A DNA stretch of 36,885 nt from Ruminococcus sp. GTDB taxonomy: Bacteria > Bacillota > Clostridia > Oscillospirales > Acutalibacteraceae. The notes beneath the pieces were generated by a model. That model was not told the origin of the DNA and made no database searches. It saw only the letters and a program-made list of their open reading frames with translations. Both the position numbers and the translations under genes were made by a program. Positions 30,737 through 36,885 of this stretch are shown here, piece by piece. The stretch covers positions 1 to 36,885 of the forward strand of contig JAFNSO010000014.1 in assembly GCA_017384945.1 (NCBI GenBank), written 5' to 3'. Every line of letters starts with the position of its first letter. Positions within the stretch are counted from its first letter, which is position 1.

Positions 30737-32284
30737 ATGACTTCAACAAACATCATCATTCTTTGTGCCTTCGCGTTTTACATGTGCGTAATGATCGCAA
30801 TCGGCGCGTTTTACTCAAAGAGCACGAAGAATAACGAGGACTACTTCCTCGGCGGCCGCGGACTCGGCGCTTGGACGGCGGCTATCTCCGCCGAAGCGAG
30901 CGATATGAGCGGCTGGCTGCTTATGGGTCTCCCGGGAGCCTTCTATCTCACGGGCTCGGGCGACATCTGGATCGCTATCGGACTTCTCATAGGCACGATC
31001 CTCAACTGGATTTTCGTTTCAAAGAGACTGCGCAGATACACGATCAAGGCGGAAAACAGCCTCACGATCCCGAGCTTCTTTGATAACCGCTTCAAATCGA
31101 ACGGCGTGCTCAAGGTTGTTTCGGCTATCATCATCGCGATATTCTTCTCGGTTTACACCGCTTCCGCCTTCTCGAGCGGCGCGAAGCTCTTCGCGACTCT
31201 CTTCGGCGACGGCAAGAACTTTGAGAATGTTTACTTGATCGGTCTTATCATCGCGGCGGTCGTAATCCTTGTTTACACGCTTCTCGGCGGCTTCAAGGCT
31301 GTATGCACAACCGACCTCATTCAGGGAATGCTTATGCTCGTCGCTATTATGAGCGTTCCGATCATCGCCTACGCGATTCTTTCGGGCAACGGCGGCTTCG
31401 GCGCGAACCTCGCAAAGAACGGAATCACGGACGTAGCGTCCTTCGTCAACCCGATGACCGTCGGCGACCAGCCCATCTCATGGACAGGTATCGTTTCAGG
31501 TCTCGCGTGGGGTCTCGGCTACTTCGGTATGCCTCACATCCTCGTCCGCTTTATGGCTGTCAAGAGTGAGAAGGAAATCAAAAAGTCGGGTACAATCGCG
31601 ATTATCTGGGTTACACTCGCGTTCATCGCTTCCTTCTTCATCGGTATTCTCGGACGCGCTTTCCTGACCTCCGAGCTCGACTCGACAACAAGCGAGACGG
31701 TTCTGATCAGAATGATCCAGCAGATTTTCACAGACAACTTCGTTCTTATCTTCATCGGCGGTATCTTCCTGTGCGGTATCCTCGCGGCTATCATGAGTAC
31801 AGCCGACAGCCAGCTGCTTGTTACGGCTTCCGCTATCTCCGAGGATATGTACAAGGGTGTTATCAACAAGAAGGCTGAGGAGAAAAAATCACTCCTCGTC
31901 GGAAGAATCGCCGTACTTATCATCGCTGTTATCGCGTTTGTAATCGCTCTCGACCCGAAGTCGAGCATTATGGGTCTCGTATCCGACGCGTGGGCAGGCT
32001 TCGGCGCGGCGTTCGGTCCCGTTGTACTGCTCGCACTCTTCTGGAAGCGTTCAAACGCCGCCGGAGCCCTCGCGGGTATGATAAGCGGCGCGCTCACCGT
32101 TATCGTCTGGGACTACATCCCGATGATCGGCACAGCCGACGGTCTCGCTACGATCGGAGGCTCAACGGGTCTGTACTCCCTCGCGGTAGGCTTCCCCGTG
32201 GCTCTCGTTGTAATGATTATCGTATCGCTCATTACAAAGAAGCCCTCGGACGAAATCGTAAAGGAATTCGAGTCCGTAGCTTAA
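30737..32284 (+). CDS. putP: Sodium:proline symporter
   Basis: This is a membrane transporter of the sodium:solute symporter family (515 aa) with about 13 hydrophobic segments. Signature stretches: EDYFLGGRGLGAWTAAISAE, ASDMSGWLLMGLPGAFY (Na+ and substrate site in helix 2), and SVPIIAYAI. The last part ends in a Lys/Glu-rich cytoplasmic tail. These match PutP more closely than other family members; other small solutes remain possible. GGAGGG is the ribosome binding site, and a hairpin terminator follows. Confidence 0.93.
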   Translation: MTSTNIIILCAFAFYMCVMIAIGAFYSKSTKNNEDYFLGGRGLGAWTAAISAEASDMSGWLLMGLPGAFYLTGSGDIWIAIGLLIGTILNWIFVSKRLRRYTIKAENSLTIPSFFDNRFKSNGVLKVVSAIIIAIFFSVYTASAFSSGAKLFATLFGDGKNFENVYLIGLIIAAVVILVYTLLGGFKAVCTTDLIQGMLMLVAIMSVPIIAYAILSGNGGFGANLAKNGITDVASFVNPMTVGDQPISWTGIVSGLAWGLGYFGMPHILVRFMAVKSEKEIKKSGTIAIIWVTLAFIASFFIGILGRAFLTSELDSTTSETVLIRMIQQIFTDNFVLIFIGGIFLCGILAAIMSTADSQLLVTASAISEDMYKGVINKKAEEKKSLLVGRIAVLIIAVIAFVIALDPKSSIMGLVSDAWAGFGAAFGPVVLLALFWKRSNAAGALAGMISGALTVIVWDYIPMIGTADGLATIGGSTGLYSLAVGFPVALVVMIIVSLITKKPSDEIVKEFESVA

Positions 32285-32298
32285 TAAAAAACATAGTT

Positions 32299-32330
32299 CA
32301 GGCAGACGCTCGTCTGCCTGTTTCTATTTA
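32299..32330 (+). terminator. Intrinsic terminator of putP
   Basis: CAGGCAGACG (32299-32308) pairs perfectly with CGTCTGCCTG (32311-32320), tail TTTCTATTT. Confidence 0.8.
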
Positions 32331-32356
32331 TATATAGAGGCGTACGGACACGAATG

Positions 32357-32377
32357 ATTATTCTGTACAGGAATAAT
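32357..32377. promoter_or_regulatory. Inverted repeat upstream of the X25-like gene
   Basis: ATTATTC (32357-32363) and GAATAAT (32371-32377) surround TGTACAG. It lies about 70 bp upstream of the -35 box, so it could be an operator or nothing. The rest of 32331-32445 is AT-rich with no gene. Confidence 0.25.
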
Positions 32378-32445
32378 ACCAAATCTCTTCGTGAAATTGA
32401 CATAAACTGACAGCATAATAGCGATATTTTTTACATATTACCCTA

Positions 32446-32474
32446 TTGATTTCTTTATGAAAACATATTATAAT
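32446..32474 (+). promoter_or_regulatory. Strong sigma-A promoter of the X25-like starch-binding gene
   Basis: TTGATT (32446-32451), 17 bp, TATAAT (32469-32474). The start codon follows a full-consensus AAAAAGGAGGAAA binding site (32503-32515), consistent with high expression. Confidence 0.8.
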
Positions 32475-32518
32475 ATTAAAGGTTATAAAACCGAAATTTT
32501 AAAAAGGAGGAAATTCCA

Positions 32519-34108
32519 ATGAGAATTTTCAAGAAGCGTGTTGCAGTTCTTCTCGCAGCTCTTATGCTCCTTTCGGCTTTCTCAATGGTAGCTTTTGCTG
32601 ACGAGACAGCTACTACTCCCGTAGTTACAGCTACTCCCGGAGAGGCTACACCGACAGAGAGCACACCTGAGGAGACACAGGCATCACCTGAGGAGACAAC
32701 TGCTGCTCCGACAGAGGCAACAGAGGCTACTGAGGCTACAACAGCCACACCTGAGGAGACAACAGCTCCCACAGAGCCTGCAGAGAAGGTATGGACAGTT
32801 GCAGGTAACGTTCCCGCATTCGGCGGTGACTGGAACCCCGCTAACATGGACAACAAGCTCACACAGGGCGAGGATGGACTCTTCTCCATCACTTTCGCTA
32901 ATGTTGCTAAGGGCGAGTACGAGTTCAAGGTAACTAACGGTACTTGGGACGAGGCTTACGGCGACGGTTCTGAAAACTTCTATGTACGTCTCACAGACGA
33001 CAGCGATCTCACAATCACATTCAACGCTGAGACAAAGGAAATCACTGTTTCCGGTAAGAACGTAACAACTGAGAGACCCAAGGTTGAGGTTGTTGCCGGT
33101 TACTATGTAACTGGTTCCGCCGGTCTTTGCGGTCAGGATTGGTTCAACAAGGCTGACCCCAACACTCTCATGATGAGAGCTGAAGACGGTAACTACTACA
33201 AGGATTTCACAAACGTTGCTGCAGGCGAGTACAGCTTCAAGGTTATCTATGTAAACGCTCAGGGCAAGGTTACATGGCATCCGGGCGGAATGGGTAACGA
33301 TACTGTTATCACAGTTGAGAAGGATGGCTCTCTCGTAAGAGTTAAGTACCTCGCAGGCATTGTTGATCCTGAGGTTGAAGGCGCTGACGGTCAGGAAGCT
33401 GCTACAGCTGAGATCTTTGCTGATCCCTCAACTGCTCCCGAGCTCAAGCCTTATGTTGAGCCCGCTACAGAGCCCACAACAGAGGCTACAGAGCCCATAA
33501 CTGCTGAGCCTACAACAGCTGCTACAGAGCCCACAACAGTTGCTCCCACAACAGAGGCTACAGAGCCCACAACAGTTGCTCCTACAACTGAGGCTACACA
33601 GCCCACTACAAAGGCTCCTGCTGTTGAGCTCAACAAGACTTCCAAGAAGCTCAAGGCCGGTAAGACCTTTACTATCAAGGTAACAGGCACAACTGCTAAG
33701 GCTACATTCAAGTCCAGCAAGACATCAGTTGCTAAGGTTTCTTCAAAGGGTAAGGTTACTGCTCTCCAGAAGGGTAAGGCTACAATCACAGTAAAGGTTG
33801 CAGGTCAGACTCTCACATGCAAGGTAACAGTTTCTACAAATCCGAAGCTCAAGGCTGTTGTCGGCAAGAAGACTAAGAAGTTCTCTGCTAAGAAGACATA
33901 CGCTGTCAAGAAGGGCAAGAAAATCAAGTTCAAGGTAACAGGCAAGGCCAAGGCTATCAACAACAAGTACAAGGTTAACAAGAAGGGCGCCGTTAAGGTA
34001 TCCGGTAAGACTACCATTACTATCAAGGGTAAGAAGAAGGGTACATGCAAGGTAACCGTAACTGTTAACAAGGTTATGAAGTTCGTGATTAAGGTTAAGG
34101 TAAAATAA
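32519..34108 (+). CDS. Secreted protein with two X25-like starch-binding modules and Lys-rich Ig-like C-terminus
   Basis: The protein is 529 aa. A signal peptide (to about 27, SMVAFA) precedes a Thr/Glu/Pro/Ala-rich linker. Module 1 (about 91-185) starts WTVAGNVPAFGGDWNPANM and has GEYEFKVTNGTWDEAYGDG. Module 2 (about 195-290) starts GYYVTGSAGLCGQDW. Both look like X25-type modules, known from amylopullulanases and starch-binding proteins. A second linker made of EATEPTT-type repeats leads to a BIG2-like domain (KTSVAKVSSKGKVTALQKGKATI) and a basic end closing VIKVKVK. It has no catalytic domain and no dockerin, so a binding role is likely. Codons (GCT, ACA, AAG, GTT) differ from neighbouring genes and suggest very high expression. 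Ligand is inferred. Confidence 0.82.
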   Translation: MRIFKKRVAVLLAALMLLSAFSMVAFADETATTPVVTATPGEATPTESTPEETQASPEETTAAPTEATEATEATTATPEETTAPTEPAEKVWTVAGNVPAFGGDWNPANMDNKLTQGEDGLFSITFANVAKGEYEFKVTNGTWDEAYGDGSENFYVRLTDDSDLTITFNAETKEITVSGKNVTTERPKVEVVAGYYVTGSAGLCGQDWFNKADPNTLMMRAEDGNYYKDFTNVAAGEYSFKVIYVNAQGKVTWHPGGMGNDTVITVEKDGSLVRVKYLAGIVDPEVEGADGQEAATAEIFADPSTAPELKPYVEPATEPTTEATEPITAEPTTAATEPTTVAPTTEATEPTTVAPTTEATQPTTKAPAVELNKTSKKLKAGKTFTIKVTGTTAKATFKSSKTSVAKVSSKGKVTALQKGKATITVKVAGQTLTCKVTVSTNPKLKAVVGKKTKKFSAKKTYAVKKGKKIKFKVTGKAKAINNKYKVNKKGAVKVSGKTTITIKGKKKGTCKVTVTVNKVMKFVIKVKVK

Positions 34109-34125
34109 TCAAATCATATACTTCG

Positions 34126-34160
34126 GAAAGCGTACACAATCGTGTACGCTTTCTTTTTTT
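34126..34160 (+). terminator. Strong intrinsic terminator
   Basis: GAAAGCGTACAC (34126-34137) pairs perfectly with GTGTACGCTTTC (34142-34153), followed by TTTTTTT. Confidence 0.92.
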
Positions 34161-34180
34161 CGGGAGCCCCGAAAGCCGGA

Positions 34181-34554
34181 GCTGCCTTTGGAAGCGTTAG
34201 TCAGAAAGGAAAGCTTCATCAACGGCAGGTCGAAGGTCGATATTGAGATTACTGCCTCCCCTGCTTTTTTTAGAGCTGCCTTTGGAAGCGTTAGTCAAAA
34301 AAGGAAAACTTCATCAACGGCAGGTCGAAGGTCGATATTGAGATTACTGCCTCCCCTGTTTTTTTATTGCTGCCTTTGGAAGTGTTATTCAAAAAAGAAA
34401 ACTTCATCAACGACAGGTCGAAGGTCGATATAACAACAACTGCCTCCCCTATTTTTTTAGAGCTGCCTTTGGAAGTGTTAGTCAAAAAAAGAAAACTACA
34501 TCAACGGCAGGTCGAAGGTCGATATAACAACAACTGCCTCCCCTGCTTTTTGAA
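34181..34554 (+). repeat. Four tandem units of a 94-bp dispersed repeat
   Basis: Units start at 34181, 34275, 34369 and 34462 (period 94, 94, 93). A fifth, decayed start follows at about 34553. Each unit begins GCTGCCTTTGGAAGYGTT, then an A-rich stretch, TCATCAACGGCAGGTCGAAG, and CTGCCTCCCC plus a T run. CTGCC and GGCAG recur so that they can pair in alternative ways. The core matches the two copies at 26595-26820 on the opposite strand. Small reading frames across it (about 80 aa) are by-products of the repeat. It sits directly after the terminator of the X25-like gene, in a gene-free gap that runs to 34878. Confidence 0.92.
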
Positions 34555-34757
34555 TGCTTCATTTGGGATTTTTAATATTAAAAGTTCAGCCTTTGTAACC
34601 AATGTGTTACAAAACTTTAAGAAACACAATATGTAGTATTTTGCTAAAAAAGAACTACAAATTGTGCTTTTTGTCTTATAATTCCCCCGCGAAATATTAA
34701 TCTCTTTTTATGCTCGTATTGCACAAAAAAAACTTTGTAATTTTGTTAGTTTTACTA

Positions 34758-34786
34758 TTGACTATTTTAAAAAAATCCGCTATAAT
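34758..34786 (+). promoter_or_regulatory. Sigma-A promoter of nrdD
   Basis: TTGACT (34758-34763), 17 bp, TATAAT (34781-34786). The AT-rich stretch 34555-34757 holds no gene. Confidence 0.8.
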
Positions 34787-34807
34787 GTGCGAGCAAGTTA
34801 AGCGATA

Positions 34808-34823
34808 CCACAAGATATTGTGT
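34808..34823 (+). promoter_or_regulatory. Candidate NrdR box upstream of nrdD
   Basis: CCACAAGATATTGTGT agrees at 14 of 16 positions with the NrdR-box form ACACAATATATTGTGT. It lies just after the predicted transcription start, a place where the dATP/ATP-sensing repressor NrdR would block transcription. A weaker similar site, ACACAATATGTAGTAT, is at 34624-34639. The nrdR gene is not in the window. Confidence 0.5.
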
Positions 34824-34878
34824 TTTTTGTTTCAATAAGGAATTAACAATAACAAATATGTAATTTGGGAGGCAAATG

Positions 34879-36885
34879 ATGATTAAGAAGATTTTGAAAC
34901 GAGACGGAAGAACAGCGGATTTTGATATGGAGAAAATCACGCAAGCCATTTACAAGGCGGCTCAGGCTATCGGCGGCACCGACTACGAGACAGCCGAAAA
35001 CCTTGCCAAGGAGGTCTGCGACATCCTTGAGCAGAACGGTGAGCTGGAGCCCAGCGTAGAGCACGTTCAGGACACAGTAGAAAAGGTACTGATTGAGAAC
35101 GGCCACGCGAGAACAGCCAAGGAGTACATCCTTTACCGAGCCGACCGCACACGCGTGCGCGATATGAACACAAAGCTGATGAAGATTTACGAGGATCTGA
35201 CCTTCAAGTCGGCAAAGGACAATGATGTAAAGCGCGAGAACGCCAACATCGACGGCGACACAGCCATGGGCACAATGCTCAAATACGGCTCCGAGGGCGC
35301 CAAGCAGTTCTACCATATGTACATCCTCAACCCCAAGCACAGCAAGGCTCACCTCAACGGCGACATCCATATCCACGACCTTGACTTCCTCACACTGACT
35401 ACGACCTGCTGTCAGATCGACCTTTTGAAGCTCTTCAACGGAGGCTTCTCCACAGGTCACGGCTATTTAAGAGAGCCCAACGACATCCAGTCCTACTCCG
35501 CTCTCGCCTGCATCGCAATCCAGTCTAACCAGAACGACCAGCACGGCGGTCAGAGCGTACCTAACTTTGACTATTCAATGGCGCCCGGTGTTGCCAAGAC
35601 ATACAGAAAGCGCTACCGTCAGAACCTTGAGAGAGCCGTTGAGCTCCTCACCGACACCGAGAACCCCGAGCAGTTCTCAAAGGATCTCTGCGACAAGGCG
35701 GAGGAAATCTCGGGCGGAAAGCCCAAGCTCGAGGCTCACGACGAGGCTTACAAGAAGGCTGAGTTTGATTTACTTGCGGAGAGCTTCGGTGAAAAGCTCG
35801 CGGGAAAGATCCAGCGCTTCTCCTTCAAGCACGCCGAGAGCGAAACCGACAGAGCGACCTTCCAGGCTATGGAGGCGCTTATCCACAACCTCAACACAAT
35901 GCACAGCCGCGCAGGCGCGCAGATCCCCTTCTCTTCCCTCAACTACGGCACAGACACCTCGCCCGAGGGCAGAATGGTTATGAAAAACATTCTCAAGGCG
36001 ACGGACAGAGGTCTCGGAAACGGCGAGACTCCTATCTTCCCGATTCAGATATTCAAGGTCAAGGAGGGCATAAACTACAACCCCGAGGACCCGAACTATG
36101 ATATTTACAAGGAAACAATGAAGGTTTCCGCAAAGCGTCTCTTCCCCAACTACTCCTTCCTCGACGCTCCCTACAACCTCCAGTACTACAAGGAGGGTCA
36201 CCCCGAGACAGAGGTCGCGTACATGGGCTGCCGTACAAGAGTTATCGGCAACGTATACGATCCCGACCGTGAGCAGACCTACGGCAGAGGTAACCTCAGC
36301 TTCACCTCGATCAACCTTCCCCGTCTCGCGATTCTCGCCAACAAAAACGTCGACTTCTTCTTTGAGCAGCTTGACAGAATGTGCGATTTGTGCATAGAGC
36401 AGCTTTTGGAGCGTTTTGAGATCCAGTGCTCAAAGGTAGTAAGAAACTATCCCTTCCTCATGGGTCAGGGCGTATGGATCGACTCTGAAAAGCTCGGTCC
36501 GAACGACTCGGTTCGCGACGTACTCAAGCACGGCTCACTCACCGTAGGCTTTATCGGACTTGCGGAGTGCCTCAAGGCGCTTGTCGGCGCTCACCACGGC
36601 GAAAGCGAAAGCTCACAGAAGCTCGGTCTCGAAATCATCGGCTATATGCGCAAGAAGATGAACGAGGCTACAAAGACTCATCAGCTCAACTTTGCCCTTA
36701 TCGGCACACCCGCCGAGGGACTTTCGGGCAGATTTGTCAGAATTGACAGAGAGCGCTTCGGCAAAATCGAGGGCGTTACCGACCGCGAGTACTATACAAA
36801 CTCTTTCCACGTACCCGTTTACTACAACATCTCGGCATTTGACAAGATCAAGATAGAGGCGCCGTACCACAACCTCACCAACGGC
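34879..36885 (+). CDS. nrdD: Anaerobic (class III) ribonucleoside-triphosphate reductase, N-terminal 669 residues; 3' end outside window
   Basis: This glycyl-radical enzyme makes deoxynucleotides under anaerobic conditions. The frame runs off the window edge. Residues 1-90 are an ATP-cone regulatory domain (KILKRDGRTADFDMEKIT). The catalytic barrel shows TTTCCQIDLL, the Cys in YMGCRTRVIGNVY, and SFTSINLPRLA. The zinc-binding Cys cluster and the glycyl radical loop lie beyond the edge. Two ATG codons are adjacent (34876, 34879); the second is 6 nt from GGGAGG and is preferred. The activase nrdG is expected downstream. Presence of this enzyme supports a strictly anaerobic host. Confidence 0.95.
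   Translation, partial: MIKKILKRDGRTADFDMEKITQAIYKAAQAIGGTDYETAENLAKEVCDILEQNGELEPSVEHVQDTVEKVLIENGHARTAKEYILYRADRTRVRDMNTKLMKIYEDLTFKSAKDNDVKRENANIDGDTAMGTMLKYGSEGAKQFYHMYILNPKHSKAHLNGDIHIHDLDFLTLTTTCCQIDLLKLFNGGFSTGHGYLREPNDIQSYSALACIAIQSNQNDQHGGQSVPNFDYSMAPGVAKTYRKRYRQNLERAVELLTDTENPEQFSKDLCDKAEEISGGKPKLEAHDEAYKKAEFDLLAESFGEKLAGKIQRFSFKHAESETDRATFQAMEALIHNLNTMHSRAGAQIPFSSLNYGTDTSPEGRMVMKNILKATDRGLGNGETPIFPIQIFKVKEGINYNPEDPNYDIYKETMKVSAKRLFPNYSFLDAPYNLQYYKEGHPETEVAYMGCRTRVIGNVYDPDREQTYGRGNLSFTSINLPRLAILANKNVDFFFEQLDRMCDLCIEQLLERFEIQCSKVVRNYPFLMGQGVWIDSEKLGPNDSVRDVLKHGSLTVGFIGLAECLKALVGAHHGESESSQKLGLEIIGYMRKKMNEATKTHQLNFALIGTPAEGLSGRFVRIDRERFGKIEGVTDREYYTNSFHVPVYYNISAFDKIKIEAPYHNLTNG

Noticed and set aside
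34181..34554. The regular array looked at first like a CRISPR
   Set aside because: The whole 94-bp unit is repeated, including the part that would be the spacer, and no cas genes are present.
34188..34636. Small overlapping reading frames in the 94-bp array
   Set aside because: They start and stop in different phases of the same repeat, lack ribosome binding sites and have no family resemblance.

Overview
The window looks like chromosomal DNA from a Gram-positive anaerobe of the class Clostridia, most likely a starch-degrading Ruminococcus or close relative (R. bromii-like). Five observations support this: an SRP RNA-dnaX-ebfC-recR cluster typical of Firmicutes; strong purine-rich ribosome binding sites with several TTG/GTG starts; an anaerobic class III ribonucleotide reductase; pyrK/pyrD of the NAD-linked type; and several secreted GH13 amylases, one with a type I dockerin and CBM26-like starch-binding modules. 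The assignment is inferred from gene content and has not been checked by a search.

Layout. 1-670: 3' part of ilvC. 726-4459 (+): SRP RNA, dnaX, ebfC, recR, smpB and ssrA (tmRNA), a DNA-replication/repair and ribosome-rescue cluster. 4446-4850: two tandem 195-bp copies of the tmRNA 3' end plus its terminator, with a third remnant. 4853-8716: a lipoprotein alpha-amylase (-) divergent from a secreted protein with a cohesin-like domain (+). 8748-10765 (-): an AgrC/AgrA-like two-component system behind a structured leader. 11063-12355 (-): secreted transglutaminase-like protein. 12420-15065: cysteine synthesis (cysK, an IscR/CymR-type Rrf2 regulator, cysE). 15194-15697: small secreted protein. 15748-21515 (-): ruvX, two large secreted GH13 amylases and a lipoprotein. 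21656-26505 (-): low-molecular-weight phosphatase, rimI, tsaD, transglutaminase-like lipoprotein, pyrK, pyrD. 26595-26820: dispersed repeats. 26822-30534 (-): alr and polA. 30737-32284 (+): putP. 32519-34108 (+): a secreted protein with X25-like starch-binding modules, probably highly expressed. 34181-34554: four tandem units of about 94 bp from the same repeat family as 26595-26820. 34879-end (+): nrdD, truncated by the window.

How the genes work together. The extracellular starch genes use different apparent ways of staying near the cell: a lipid anchor, a dockerin, and a Lys-rich C-terminal beta domain shared by several secreted proteins. Together with the cohesin-like protein and the X25-like protein they suggest a surface starch-degrading assembly (an 'amylosome').

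The most striking new-looking regulatory element is upstream of cysK. A 10-codon leader ORF (MNYFECRERC) ends in a Cys codon just before its stop. The stop codon overlaps a 7-nt anti-Shine-Dalgarno that is perfectly complementary to the cysK ribosome binding site. This is the layout expected of a cysteine-sensing translational attenuator. Other unusual features are the repeated tmRNA 3' end (possible attachment-site relic), the 94-bp repeat family on both sides of the polA-putP region, and interlocking (pseudoknot-order) inverted repeats in front of the two-component system.
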